DNA of 64,000 nucleotides from Nocardia bovistercoris (GCF_015674855.1 NZ_JADMLG010000013.1:177129-241128); one strand, 5' to 3'. Shown: positions 25,601-34,792, counted from the stretch's first letter. The notes: a model not told the origin generated them from the sequence alone. Program-made: numbers and translations.

Positions 25601-26839
25601 ATGACGCCCCCGCACAACTACCTTGCAGTGATCAAGGTCGTCGGTATCGGCGGCGGCGGTGTGAATGCCGTCAACCGGATGATCGAACAGGGACTCAAAG
25701 GTGTCGAGTTCATCGCGGTCAACACCGATGCCCAAGCCCTGCTGATGAGCGATGCCGACGTCAAACTCGACGTCGGCCGTGAACTGACCCGAGGTCTCGG
25801 CGCGGGCGCCGATCCCGAGGTCGGGCGCCGTGCCGCCGAGGACCACAAGGACGAGATCGAAGAGGTGCTCAAGGGCGCCGACATGGTCTTCGTCACCGCG
25901 GGCGAGGGCGGTGGCACCGGCACCGGCGGCGCACCGGTCGTGGCGAGCATCGCGCGCAAACTCGGCGCGCTCACCATCGGTGTGGTCACCCGCCCGTTCT
26001 CCTTCGAGGGCAAGCGGCGCGGCGGCCAGGCCGAGACCGGCATCAACCTGCTGCGCGAATCCTGCGACACCCTCATCGTCATCCCGAACGACCGGCTGCT
26101 CCAGCTCGGCGACGCGGCGGTGAGCCTGATGGACGCGTTCCGCTCCGCCGACGAGGTGCTGCTCAACGGTGTCCAGGGCATCACCGACCTGATCACCACC
26201 CCCGGCCTGATCAACGTCGACTTCGCCGACGTCAAGAGCGTCATGTCGGGCGCGGGCAGCGCCCTCATGGGCATCGGCTCGGCGCGCGGTGAGGGGCGAT
26301 CGGTGAAGGCGGCCGAGGCGGCCATCAATTCGCCGCTGCTGGAAGCGTCCATGGACGGCGCGCACGGCGTGCTGCTCTCGATCGCGGGCGGCTCCGATCT
26401 CGGCCTGTTCGAGATCAACGAGGCCGCTTCGCTGGTGCAGGAGGCCGCGCACATCGAGGCCAACATCATCTTCGGAACGGTGATCGACGATTCGCTCGGC
26501 GACGAGGTGCGCGTCACCGTGATCGCGGCCGGATTCGACGGCAGCGGTCCGCCACGACGATTCGAGATACCTCGGTCCGGTTCCATCGGCCCTGGCGTCG
26601 CCGGTGAGATCGGCAGCGGTTCGCGGCCGAGTCCGGTCACCTCGCGGCCGCCCGTCGAACCCACGTCGCGCCCACCGACCCCGTCCAGGGTGTCCGACAG
26701 CTTCACGCCCCGCTCCAGTTACTCCGACAGTTCGACGACCCGCCCCGACTCCTCGCTGTCGGGTACGAGGCCGTCCTTCTCGTCCCAGGACCCGGATGAC
26801 GACGACGACGTCGACGTGCCGTCGTTCATGCGCCGCTAG
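25601..26839 (+). CDS. ftsZ: Cell division GTPase FtsZ
   Basis: A 412-residue tubulin homologue that forms the Z ring. The GTP signature GEGGGTGTGGAP is at about 101-112, with the N-terminal IKVVGIGGGGVNAVNRM and synergy-loop elements (NVDFADVK). A poorly conserved linker rich in proline, serine and arginine (about 315-395) precedes the C-terminal tail DDDDDVDVPSFMRR, the actinobacterial binding site for SepF and FtsW. It is followed by a strong terminator. Confidence 0.98.
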   Translation: MTPPHNYLAVIKVVGIGGGGVNAVNRMIEQGLKGVEFIAVNTDAQALLMSDADVKLDVGRELTRGLGAGADPEVGRRAAEDHKDEIEEVLKGADMVFVTAGEGGGTGTGGAPVVASIARKLGALTIGVVTRPFSFEGKRRGGQAETGINLLRESCDTLIVIPNDRLLQLGDAAVSLMDAFRSADEVLLNGVQGITDLITTPGLINVDFADVKSVMSGAGSALMGIGSARGEGRSVKAAEAAINSPLLEASMDGAHGVLLSIAGGSDLGLFEINEAASLVQEAAHIEANIIFGTVIDDSLGDEVRVTVIAAGFDGSGPPRRFEIPRSGSIGPGVAGEIGSGSRPSPVTSRPPVEPTSRPPTPSRVSDSFTPRSSYSDSSTTRPDSSLSGTRPSFSSQDPDDDDDVDVPSFMRR

Positions 26840-26856
26840 GTCGCACCGCACACCGT

Positions 26857-26884
26857 GAGGCTGATCCGAACTCGGATCAGCCTC
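26857..26884 (+). terminator. Terminator downstream of ftsZ
   Basis: GAGGCTGATCCG (26857-26868) and its exact complement CGGATCAGCCTC (26873-26884) form a 12-bp stem with a 4-base loop, followed by a T-rich stretch (TTGCCGTGTTTTCT). It lies 18 bases after the ftsZ stop and separates ftsZ from the pgeF-wag31 block. Confidence 0.85.
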
Positions 26885-27014
26885 TTGCCGTGTTTTCTCT
26901 CCTGTCGGGTCGAGGTTGTGCCGTGTTCACGGAGGCGGGCATTCGCGCCGTGCGGGATTCGCCGTGCGGAAGTCGCGTGACCAGCGGTGTTCGGCCGGTC
27001 GCTGGAGTCGCCAC

Positions 27015-27027
27015 TACCCTCGCAGTC
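27015..27027 (+). promoter_or_regulatory. Leaderless-type promoter of pgeF
   Basis: TACCCT (TANNNT, 27015-27020) is followed by exactly seven bases and then the ATG at 27028, which has no ribosome site. This is the geometry of leaderless transcripts in mycobacteria, where the start codon is the transcription start. It supports the chosen start. Confidence 0.5.
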
Positions 27028-27756
27028 ATGACTGCCGCTGCGACGCTGACCGTTCGACGGGTGACCACGACGCGGACGGGCGGCTTCTCCGCGCCGCCGT
27101 ACGACTCGTTCAATCTCGGCGATCACGTCGGCGACGATCCGGAGGCGGTGCGGCGTAATCGACGACGGCTGGCCGATGGCATCGGCCTGACGCCGGACCG
27201 GCTGGTCTGGATGGAGCAGATCCACGGCCGCGCCGTCGAGATCGTGGACGGCCCGCGCGCCGAGCCGGTGCCCGCCACCGACGCGCTGGTGACCACCGTG
27301 CCGAATCTGGCGCTGGTCACCCTGTCGGCGGACTGCGTGCCGGTGCTGCTGTCCGACGACGAGGCCGGGGTGATCGCGGCGGTGCACGCGGGCCGCATCG
27401 GCGCCCGCATCGGCATCGTCCCGATCGTGCTGGAGGCGATGGTGTCGGTCGGCGCGCGCGTCGAGCGCATCGGCGCGTTCCTCGGGCCCGCGGCCTCCGG
27501 TCGGCAGTACGAGGTGCCCGCCGCCATGCGCGCCGACGTGGAAGCGCACTTGCCCGGCAGCGCCGCCACCACGGTGCGCGGCACGCCGTCGCTGGATCTG
27601 CGTGCGGGCATCCGCGCCCAGCTGGTCGCGGCGGGCATCGGTGGCGTCGCGGTTGACCCGCGATGCACCATCGAGGACAAGACATTGTTCAGTCACCGTC
27701 GCGGCGCGCCCACCGGGCGGCTCGCGGGTGTGATCTGGATGCAGACGGGTATGTGA
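27028..27756 (+). CDS. pgeF: Peptidoglycan editing factor PgeF (YfiH/multicopper-polyphenol-oxidase fold)
   Basis: A 242-residue YfiH-family protein. Zinc-site signature segments are present: MEQIHGR, SADCVPVLL (Cys), VHAGRIG (His), and the C-terminal DPRCTIEDKTLFSHRRG. E. coli PgeF hydrolyses UDP-MurNAc carrying L-Ser instead of L-Ala, protecting wall composition. It sits directly behind ftsZ as in most actinobacteria. The frame is open upstream to 26890, but this overlaps the terminator tail; ATG at 27028 begins the family-like region. Confidence 0.88.
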   Translation: MTAAATLTVRRVTTTRTGGFSAPPYDSFNLGDHVGDDPEAVRRNRRRLADGIGLTPDRLVWMEQIHGRAVEIVDGPRAEPVPATDALVTTVPNLALVTLSADCVPVLLSDDEAGVIAAVHAGRIGARIGIVPIVLEAMVSVGARVERIGAFLGPAASGRQYEVPAAMRADVEAHLPGSAATTVRGTPSLDLRAGIRAQLVAAGIGGVAVDPRCTIEDKTLFSHRRGAPTGRLAGVIWMQTGM

Positions 27757-27837
27757 AGTACGGGTGTGTCCCAGTGCGGGCACGACGGGGTCGGCGATGC
27801 GCCCGCCCTCGGTGGTGACGGGAAAGGTGGGGTCGAT

Positions 27838-28587
27838 GTGAGCGGAACCGCGGAGTCGGCGGTGCGGTCGCGCGGGGCGGAACTCTCGCTGCGGCTCGGG
27901 CATCTGCTGGCGCGCGTGGAAGCGGCCTGCCTTGCCGCGGGCCGAGCGCCGGATTCGGTGCGGTTGCTGCCGGTGACCAAATTCTTCCCGGCCTCGGATG
28001 TGGAACTGCTGTACGGACTCGGCAGGCGGGAGTTCGGCGAGTCGCGCGAGCAGGAGGCAACGGCCAAGGTCGAGGCGCTGCGCGACCGACTCGATGGCGA
28101 GGTCCGCTGGCACATGATCGGCAGGCTGCAACGTAACAAGGCGAGGGTTGTAGCGCGATGGGCGCACACCGTGCACTCGGTGGACAGCGAGCGCCTGGCA
28201 ACGGCCCTCGACACGGGCGCGCGCGCCGCTCTCGACGCGGGGCAGCGCTCGTCCGCGCTTCGAGTGCTGGTCCAGGTCAGCCTCGACGACGATCCGGCGC
28301 GCGGCGGGGTGGCCGCGGTCGATCTGGACCGGCTCGCCGACCGGATCGCGGGTTTGCCGGGACTCGTGCTGGGCGGCCTGATGGCCATCGCGCCACTCGG
28401 CGTCGAACCCGATAGCGCCTTCGACCGACTTGCGATCTTGCACACGTCGTTGCGCGCGCGACACCCCGCCGCGACCGAGCTTTCCGCAGGAATGTCGGGG
28501 GATCTGGAGTCGGCGGTCGAACATGGTTCGACCTGTGTGCGTGTCGGTACCGACCTGATGGGCGCGCGACCGATAACCTCGGCGTAG
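27838..28587 (+). CDS. YggS-family PLP homeostasis protein
   Basis: A 249-residue alanine-racemase-like TIM barrel. The PLP lysine lies in RLLPVTKFFPASDV, followed by FGESREQEATAKVEAL, HMIGRLQRNKAR and the phosphate-binding C-terminal end (ELSAGMSGDLESAVEHGSTCVRVGTDLMGARP). Such proteins buffer pyridoxal phosphate and are not racemases. GTG at 27838 is chosen because GGAAAGGTGGGG precedes it and it gives the family length; an alternative start at 27766 adds an atypical 24 residues. The pgeF-yggS-sepF order is standard in actinobacteria. Confidence 0.88.
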   Translation: MSGTAESAVRSRGAELSLRLGHLLARVEAACLAAGRAPDSVRLLPVTKFFPASDVELLYGLGRREFGESREQEATAKVEALRDRLDGEVRWHMIGRLQRNKARVVARWAHTVHSVDSERLATALDTGARAALDAGQRSSALRVLVQVSLDDDPARGGVAAVDLDRLADRIAGLPGLVLGGLMAIAPLGVEPDSAFDRLAILHTSLRARHPAATELSAGMSGDLESAVEHGSTCVRVGTDLMGARPITSA

Positions 28588-28694
28588 CAAAGAAACCTCA
28601 CCAGTCACATTCGACACATATGCTTGGGACGGACGAGGGGCTGAGCAAGACTTCAACACCCGGCCGCCACCGGGGCCGAAGGAAGGTCGACCAG

Positions 28695-29501
28695 ATGAGC
28701 ACGCTGCACAAGTTCAAGGCGTACTTCGGCATGGTTCCTCTCGAGGATTACGAAGACGACTACGTCGACGATCGCGCCCCTCGCGGTGTCGAACGCGGCG
28801 GTGCCCGGCCCCGTGGTTACTCCGACCGGGCGGGCTACGGCGCCGACCGCTACCCCGAGGACCGCTACGGTCCCGAGCGGTACCCCGCCGAGCGATACGG
28901 CCCCGACCGGTTCGAGGACGAGTCCGAATATCCCGAGCCCGCGTACAAGTCGCCCTACAAGGCGGGTTACGGTTCCGACCGCTACGGCGACGAGTCGTAC
29001 GGCGAGGATCGCTACGAGGCGCCGCGGCGCCCGACGCGCATCGACGCCGCGCCGTCCTCTGGCGCCCGCTTCCGCGCCGGTGGCGGTGCGCCGATGCTGC
29101 GCGGCGCCACCAGGGGTGCGCTCGCCGTGGATCCCGATGCCGAGGAGCGGCGACTCGAGGAGCGCATGCGCCAAGAGCCCGTCGTCACCCGTCGGCCCGG
29201 GATCTTCGAGGACGGAGGTCCCTTGTCCAAGATCACCACACTGCGTCCGCGCGACTACAGCGAGGCGCGCATCATCGGCGAGCGGTTTCGCGAGGGCAAC
29301 CCGGTGATCATGGATCTGGTCGATCTGAGCAATGCCGACGCCAAGCGGCTCGTCGACTTCGCGGCGGGCCTGGCCTTCGCCCTACGCGGCTCGTTCGACA
29401 AGGTCGCCACCAAGGTGTTCCTGCTCTCACCGGCCGACGTGGACGTATCGGCGGAGGAGCGTCGCCGGATGGTGGAAACCGGCTTCTACAACCAGAAATA
29501 A
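28695..29501 (+). CDS. sepF: Cell division protein SepF
   Basis: A 268-residue FtsZ membrane anchor, longer than the 150 residues of firmicute SepF. An N-terminal amphipathic helix (STLHKFKAYFGMVP) is followed by an acidic stretch and a long tyrosine/arginine-rich disordered linker with DRYPEDRYG-like repeats (about residues 45-115), then the conserved core from about residue 185 (ITTLRPRDYSEARIIGERFREG, NPVIMDLVDL). It binds the FtsZ tail seen at 26.8 kb. ATG at 28695 has GGAAGG upstream. Confidence 0.94.
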   Translation: MSTLHKFKAYFGMVPLEDYEDDYVDDRAPRGVERGGARPRGYSDRAGYGADRYPEDRYGPERYPAERYGPDRFEDESEYPEPAYKSPYKAGYGSDRYGDESYGEDRYEAPRRPTRIDAAPSSGARFRAGGGAPMLRGATRGALAVDPDAEERRLEERMRQEPVVTRRPGIFEDGGPLSKITTLRPRDYSEARIIGERFREGNPVIMDLVDLSNADAKRLVDFAAGLAFALRGSFDKVATKVFLLSPADVDVSAEERRRMVETGFYNQK

Positions 29502-29582
29502 GCGGGTGGGCCGGGGGGTTCGCCGCGCCGGGCTCGGCCGGGGCGGCGCGGTCATTTTGCGCGGCGCGGATTTTCGGGCAGA

Positions 29583-29894
29583 GTGAACTCCGTGGCCTTG
29601 TTCGCGGTGCTGTACTTCGTACTGTTCATCTTCTGGCTGTTGCTGATCAGCCGGGTGATCGTCGAGTTCGTGCGTAGCTTCGCCCGCGACTGGCGGCCGA
29701 CGGGGGTCGTGGTCGTCGTCCTGGAGGTGATCTTCACGATCACGGATCCGCCGGTGAAACTGCTGAGACGGCTGATACCACCGGTGTCTCTGGGGGGAAT
29801 TCGCCTTGACCTGTCGATAATGGTCCTGCTTTTCATCGTCTTCATCCTGATGTCGATCGTGAGCAGGCTCGGGCAACCGGTAGCTCCGGTGTGA
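29583..29894 (+). CDS. YggT-family membrane protein
   Basis: A 103-residue protein with two hydrophobic hairpins (residues about 5-30 and 78-98) and the YggT core TDPPVKLLRRLIPPVSLGGIRLDLS. It is found between sepF and divIVA throughout gram-positive bacteria, and is thought to act in septum or membrane organisation; the molecular role is unknown. Start is GTG at 29583; the ribosome site is weak. The gap to sepF is 81 bases. Confidence 0.88.
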   Translation: MNSVALFAVLYFVLFIFWLLLISRVIVEFVRSFARDWRPTGVVVVVLEVIFTITDPPVKLLRRLIPPVSLGGIRLDLSIMVLLFIVFILMSIVSRLGQPVAPV

Positions 29895-29960
29895 CAGAAT
29901 GGGCCTAGATACCGTGCCAGATCTGCTAGATCTCCAAAAGACGCGTGAAGGGATCCTTCC

Positions 29961-30818
29961 ATGCCGCTGACTCCAGCCGATGTGCACAACGTCGCGTTCA
30001 GCAAACCGCCGATCGGGAAGCGCGGCTACAACGAGGATGAGGTAGACGCCTTCCTGGATCTCGTGGAGCAGGAGCTCTCGCGTCTGATCGAGGAGAACGC
30101 GGACCTGCGCCAGCGGGTCGCCGAGCTCGACGCGGAACTGGCCGATGCGAAGAAGAATCGCTCCGTCGCCCCCGCCACCGTCAAAGTGCCGGTGCCACAG
30201 GCCCCTCCGCCTCCTCCGGAACCGATCAAACCCCCGGTCCAGCAGGCGCCGCCCGCCCCGATGCCGGTGGCGCCCCCGGCCCCGAAGGACGCTCCTGGCG
30301 CGGACGCGAATTTGCAGGCCGCCAAGGTGTTGAGCCTCGCCCAGGAGATGGCGGACCGGCTCACCAGCGACGCGAAAACCGAATCCGAGAATTTGCTGTC
30401 GAATGCCCGCGCGAATTCCGAGCGCCTGGTCGGCGATGCCCGCACCCGCTCCGAGGCGATGATCGCCGACGCGCGCCAGAAGTCCGACGCGATGCTCTCG
30501 GACGCGCAGAACCGCTCCGACAGCCAGTTGCGCCAGGCCAAGGAGAAGGCCGACGCCCTGCAGGCCGACGCCGAGCGCAAGCACTCCGAGATCATGGCGA
30601 CCATCACCCAGCAGCGCAGCGTGCTGGAGAGCCGGATCGAGCAGCTCAAGACCTTCGAGCGCGAGTACCGCGTGCGTCTGAAGTCGTACCTGGAATCGCA
30701 GCTCGAGGAGTTGGAGAACCGTGGATCGGCGGTGCCGGTGGACGGCGGCGAGGCGTTCGCCGACGTCAACACCGCCAACAACCTCGCACCCGCCTCGTTC
30801 GCCAAGGGCGGCAAGTAG
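29961..30818 (+). CDS. wag31: Polar growth organiser Wag31/DivIVA
   Basis: A 285-residue DivIVA homologue. The N-terminal membrane-curvature domain (MPLTPADVHNVAFSKPPIGKRGYNEDEVDAFLD) is followed by a coiled coil (about 34-65), a proline-rich linker (about 75-112), and a long C-terminal coiled coil with SDA/SEA-type heptads (about 118-255). Wag31 directs tip extension in Mycobacteriales. Threonine 73 of the mycobacterial protein is phosphorylated; a threonine-containing linker exists here, but I cannot assign the site. It ends the dcw block. Confidence 0.95.
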   Translation: MPLTPADVHNVAFSKPPIGKRGYNEDEVDAFLDLVEQELSRLIEENADLRQRVAELDAELADAKKNRSVAPATVKVPVPQAPPPPPEPIKPPVQQAPPAPMPVAPPAPKDAPGADANLQAAKVLSLAQEMADRLTSDAKTESENLLSNARANSERLVGDARTRSEAMIADARQKSDAMLSDAQNRSDSQLRQAKEKADALQADAERKHSEIMATITQQRSVLESRIEQLKTFEREYRVRLKSYLESQLEELENRGSAVPVDGGEAFADVNTANNLAPASFAKGGK

Positions 30819-30887
30819 CCACCGCCGGGTCGCTGTTGGAATAGCAGCAGGTACCGAACCGTCTGGGATACCCTGTAGGGGGTTCTC

Positions 30888-31088
30888 ATGCTCGTACTGA
30901 CGCTGGTCCTGGCCGCCATCGGATTCGCCCTGCTCGTCACCGCGCTGACCACCGGGTCGGTGCTGTGGGCCTGGGGCTGCATCGTCGTCTGCGTGCTCGG
31001 TGCGGTGCTGTTGCTGGTCAGCGCGCTTGCCATGCGCAGGCCCGACGGCGATGTACCGCCACCGCCCGGTCGGCACGCGAAGCGTTGA
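30888..31088 (+). CDS. Small two-helix membrane protein (66 aa)
   Basis: A 66-residue protein with two adjacent membrane segments (residues about 3-22 and 26-48) and a short charged tail. It follows wag31 and precedes ileS, a position where actinobacteria commonly have a small conserved membrane protein (Rv2144c-like in M. tuberculosis). A TACCCT box (30867-30872) and a GGGGG ribosome site lie directly upstream. Function unknown. Confidence 0.75.
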   Translation: MLVLTLVLAAIGFALLVTALTTGSVLWAWGCIVVCVLGAVLLLVSALAMRRPDGDVPPPPGRHAKR

Positions 31089-31157
31089 CCGGGCCGCCCG
31101 TGCTCGGGTACTCCCGAGCTGCGGGCCGCGCGCCGAAATCGTGTTGACGGTGACGGC

Positions 31158-31395
31158 TAGAATCGAAGAACACGGCGTCGATCCGGCCATCACCGGGGAG
31201 TCTTCGGAAGAACGGCGCGTATCGCGCGCTCAGTAGAACCGAACGGGTCGAGCCCGTCACAGCTCGCAACGAAGTGGTCCGGCACGCGTATGCGCCGGTC
31301 AAGCGGGGTGGTACCGCGGTTTCGGCGCACCGGTCGCCGTCATCGTCCCCGTGCCGACGAACGCGCCACACGGCGCGATGGCACGAGGAGACGAA
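31158..31395 (+). promoter_or_regulatory. Translational T-box riboswitch (Ile) of ileS
   Basis: A TAGAAT -10 box (31158-31163) begins a leader with the T-box layout. Stem I carries ATC, the isoleucine specifier, within CCATCACCGGGGAG (about 31193-31206). The conserved T-box GGGTGGTACCGCGG is at 31306-31319; its TGGT pairs with the tRNA acceptor end. Bases 31346-31355 (TCCCCGTGCC) can pair with 31380-31389 (GGCACGAGGA) and mask the ribosome site GAGGAG of ileS; between them lies a smaller hairpin (CGCGCC/GGCGCG). Uncharged tRNA-Ile would free the site. This class is known for ileS in Mycobacterium and Nocardia. Exact 5' and 3' limits are approximate. Confidence 0.9.
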
Positions 31396-31401
31396 TCCGC
31401 G

Positions 31402-34400
31402 ATGGCGGACGACAGTAGCAGCGCATACCCCCGCGTCGATCTCGCCGCGGGCGGTGACGGGTCCTTCCCCGGCATGGAACGGCGTGTGCTCGAAGCCTGG
31501 GCCGCCGACGACACCTTCCGCGCGAGCATCGAGATCCGTTCCGGCGTGAGCGCCGCCGACGACACCGGCCTGAGCGCCGATGACAGCACCGGCCTGAGCG
31601 CCGACAGCGCCGGCGTGACACCTGCCGACGAGTTCGTGTTCTACGACGGACCGCCGTTTGCCAATGGTCTGCCGCATTACGGTCATCTGCTCACCGGATA
31701 TGTCAAGGATCTGGTTCCGCGATTCCAGACGATGCGCGGTAAGCGTGTCGATCGGCGTTTCGGCTGGGACTGTCACGGATTGCCCGCGGAAATCGAAGCG
31801 GAAAAGCAGCTCGGTATCACGGACAAATCACAGATCGAGGCGATGGGGCTGGCGGAATTCAATGCCGCCTGTAAATCCTCGGTACTGCGGTACACCGGTG
31901 AATGGCGCGACTACGTCACCAGGCAGGCGCGCTGGGTCGACTTCGACAACGACTACAAGACCCTCGACCGCGACTTCATGGAGTCGGTCATGTGGGCGTT
32001 CAAGTCGCTGCACGACAAGGGCCTGATCTACCAGGGCTTCCGGGTGCTGCCCTACAGCTGGTACGAGCAGACGCCGCTGTCGAATCAGGAGACCCGCCTC
32101 GACGACGCCTACAAGATGCGCCAGGATCCGGCGGTCACCGTCGACATGGCGCTCTCGGTGCCCGAAGACCATCCGCTGCGCGACCTCGACGGCGCGAACG
32201 CCCTGATCTGGACCACCACGCCGTGGACGCTGCCGTCCAACTTGGCGATCGCGGTCCACCCGGATGTGCGCTACGTGCAGTTGCGCGGCGCCGACGGCAA
32301 GCGGTACGTGCTCGCCGCCGAGCGGGTCGGGCACTACGCGCGGGAATTCGGCGAGGCACCGGAAGTGCTCGGCGAATACGACGGCGCGGCGCTGGCCGGG
32401 CTGTCCTACGCGCCGCCGTTCGACTTCTTCCTCGGGCATCCGAACGCGCACCGGGTGCTGACCGCCGACTACGTGACCACCGACTCCGGCACCGGAATCG
32501 TGCACCTCGCGCCCGCCTTCGGCGAGGAGGACATGGAGGTGGCCTCGGCCAACGGCATCGAGATCGTGCAGCCGCTCGATCCCGGCGGCAAGTTCACCTC
32601 GATGGTGCCGCCCTACGAGGGGCTGATGGTCTTCGACGCGAATCCGGTGATCATCAAGGACCTCAAGGCCGCCGGAAAGCTGTTGCGCCACGAGACGATC
32701 GAGCACTCGTACCCGCACAGCTGGCGGTCCGGGCAGCCGCTGATCTACATGGCGGTGCCGTCCTGGTTCGTGGCGGTGACGAAGTTCCGCGACCGGATGG
32801 TCGAGCTGAACAAGCACATCACCTGGGTGCCCGAGCACATCCGCGACGGTCAGTTCGGCAAGTGGCTCGAGGGCGCGCGGGACTGGAATATCAGCCGCAA
32901 CCGCTACTGGGGCAGCCCGATCCCGGTGTGGGTGTCCGACGATCCGGCCTATCCGAGGGTGGACGTGTACGGGTCGCTCGACGAACTCGAACGCGATTTC
33001 GGGGTGCGGCCGACCGACCTGCACCGGCCGATGATCGACGAACTCACCCGCCCGAACCCGGACGATCCGACGGGCGCGGCGACCATGCGCCGGGTTCCCG
33101 AGGTGCTCGACTGCTGGTTCGAGTCGGGTTCGATGCCGTATGCCCAGGTGCACTACCCGTTCGAGAACAAGCAGTGGTTCGACTCGCACTTCCCCGGCGA
33201 TTTCATCGTCGAGTACAACGGGCAGACCCGCGGCTGGTTCTACACCCTGCACGTGCTCTCGACCGCGCTGTTCGACAGTCCGGCGTTCAAGACCGTCGCC
33301 GCGCACGGCATCGTGCTCGGCGACGACGGGCTGAAGATGTCGAAGTCCAAGGGCAACTACCCGGATGTGAACGAGGTGTTCGACCGCGACGGTTCCGACG
33401 CGATGCGCTGGTTCCTGATGAGTTCGCCGATCCTGCGCGGCGGCAATCTCATCGTGACCGAGCGCGGCATCCGCGAGGGGATCGGCCACGCGCTGCGCCC
33501 GCTGTGGAACGCGTGGACCTTCCTGCAGCTCTACGCGTCGACGCCGGGCACGTGGCGCACGGACTCGCCGAATGTCCTCGACCGCTACATCCTGGCGAAA
33601 CTCGCGGCGACCAGGGACGTCATGACCGACGCGCTGGAGTCCTACGACATCGCGGGCGCCTGTGAGGAGTTGCGCTCGTTCGCCGACGCGCTGACCAACT
33701 GGTATGTGCGCCGGTCGCGTTCGCGCTTCTGGTCCGAGGACCGCGACGCGGTGGACACCCTGCACACGGTGCTCGAGGTGGTCACCCGGTTGTCGGCGCC
33801 GCTGCTGCCGCTGATCTCGGAGGTGATCTGGCGCGGGCTCACCGGTGAGCGCTCGGTGCACCTGGCCGACTGGCCGGAGAAGGGCGAACTGCCGGTGGAC
33901 GAGGAACTCGTCGCCGCCATGGACGAAGTGCGCACGGTGTGCTCGACGGTGCTGAGCCTGCGCAAGGCACAGAATCTGCGGGTGCGGCTGCCGCTGTCGG
34001 AGGTCACCATCGCGGCGGCCGACGCGCGGCGGTTGACGCCCTACGCCGACATCATCGCCGACGAGGTGAACGTGAAGAAGGTGGACCTGACCACCGATGT
34101 CGCGGTGCACGGGCGCTTCGAGCTCGCGGTGAACGCCAGGGCGGCCGGTCCTCGGCTCGGCAAGGATGTGCAGACGGTCATCAAGGCGGTCAAGGCGGGG
34201 CAGTGGTCCGAGGACGCCGACGGTGTGGTCAGCGCAGCGGGCATCACCCTGCTGCCCGAGGAGTACACCCAGCGGTTGGTGGCCGCCGAACCCGATTCCA
34301 CCGCGGCGCTGCCCGGCAATGCCGGGTTGGTGGTGCTGAATTCGGAGGTCACCGAAGAGTTGGCGGCCGAGGGATGGGCGCGCGACCTGATCCGTGATCT

Positions 34401-34608
34401 CCAGGAGACGCGCAAGTCGCTGGGTCTCGATGTCTCCGACCGTGTTTCGGTGGTGCTCGGGGTGCCGGAGGATCGCGCGGCGTGGGCGCGTACGCATCGG
34501 GATCTGATCGCGGGCGAGATCCTGGCCACCGAGCTGACTTTCGGTGATCCGGGGGGCGAGGCCGCCGAAATCGTCGGGGGTGTGAAGGTTTCGGTCGCGA
34601 AGGTGTGA
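31402..34608 (+). CDS. ileS: Isoleucyl-tRNA synthetase
   Basis: A 1068-residue class I synthetase charging tRNA-Ile. HYGH (the HIGH motif) follows YDGPPFANGLP near residue 88, the editing domain is in the middle, and KMSKSKGN lies near residue 645; the C-terminal anticodon-binding region is complete. ATG at 31402 is chosen because the sequestered ribosome site GAGGAG lies 12 bases upstream; ATGs at 31378 and a start at 31351 lie within the regulatory hairpin. Odd feature: residues 48-76 hold an alanine/aspartate/serine-rich insertion built from 24-bp tandem repeats, just before the catalytic core. Confidence 0.96.
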   Translation: MADDSSSAYPRVDLAAGGDGSFPGMERRVLEAWAADDTFRASIEIRSGVSAADDTGLSADDSTGLSADSAGVTPADEFVFYDGPPFANGLPHYGHLLTGYVKDLVPRFQTMRGKRVDRRFGWDCHGLPAEIEAEKQLGITDKSQIEAMGLAEFNAACKSSVLRYTGEWRDYVTRQARWVDFDNDYKTLDRDFMESVMWAFKSLHDKGLIYQGFRVLPYSWYEQTPLSNQETRLDDAYKMRQDPAVTVDMALSVPEDHPLRDLDGANALIWTTTPWTLPSNLAIAVHPDVRYVQLRGADGKRYVLAAERVGHYAREFGEAPEVLGEYDGAALAGLSYAPPFDFFLGHPNAHRVLTADYVTTDSGTGIVHLAPAFGEEDMEVASANGIEIVQPLDPGGKFTSMVPPYEGLMVFDANPVIIKDLKAAGKLLRHETIEHSYPHSWRSGQPLIYMAVPSWFVAVTKFRDRMVELNKHITWVPEHIRDGQFGKWLEGARDWNISRNRYWGSPIPVWVSDDPAYPRVDVYGSLDELERDFGVRPTDLHRPMIDELTRPNPDDPTGAATMRRVPEVLDCWFESGSMPYAQVHYPFENKQWFDSHFPGDFIVEYNGQTRGWFYTLHVLSTALFDSPAFKTVAAHGIVLGDDGLKMSKSKGNYPDVNEVFDRDGSDAMRWFLMSSPILRGGNLIVTERGIREGIGHALRPLWNAWTFLQLYASTPGTWRTDSPNVLDRYILAKLAATRDVMTDALESYDIAGACEELRSFADALTNWYVRRSRSRFWSEDRDAVDTLHTVLEVVTRLSAPLLPLISEVIWRGLTGERSVHLADWPEKGELPVDEELVAAMDEVRTVCSTVLSLRKAQNLRVRLPLSEVTIAAADARRLTPYADIIADEVNVKKVDLTTDVAVHGRFELAVNARAAGPRLGKDVQTVIKAVKAGQWSEDADGVVSAAGITLLPEEYTQRLVAAEPDSTAALPGNAGLVVLNSEVTEELAAEGWARDLIRDLQETRKSLGLDVSDRVSVVLGVPEDRAAWARTHRDLIAGEILATELTFGDPGGEAAEIVGGVKVSVAKV
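31543..31611 (+). repeat. In-frame 24-bp tandem repeats inside ileS
   Basis: Three successive units (31543-31566, 31567-31590, 31591-31611) encode GVSAADDT, GLSADDST and GLSADSA. The unit starts GGCSTGAGCGCCGAY. The array adds about 29 residues between the N-terminal helix and the HYGH domain of IleRS. Confidence 0.8.
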
Positions 34609-34696
34609 GTGGGGCGTCGGGACGGGTGGTGGCCCGTCCCGGCATCGCACGTTGGCGCGGCCGTGCGTCGGGTGGTTGCCGCAGGCAGGCCCAGTT

Positions 34697-34738
34697 GCGC
34701 ATCGTCTCGAACGCTGGGACGCGAGACGGCCGCGAACC
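34697..34738 (+). repeat. Dispersed repeat, copy 1
   Basis: A 42-base segment whose core CGCTGGGACGCGAGACGG recurs, in inverted-pair form, at 47001-47092. It lies between ileS and the NlpC/P60 gene. Confidence 0.7.
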
Positions 34739-34792
34739 GTCGCTCGTCGGGCTCGGTTCCGACGGGCTGGGGTAGGCGGGGCCGCACTTCTC

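Noticed and set aside
31828..34650. 940-codon minus-strand frame opposite ileS
   Set aside because: Antisense shadow in GC-rich DNA; ileS motifs on the plus strand are complete.
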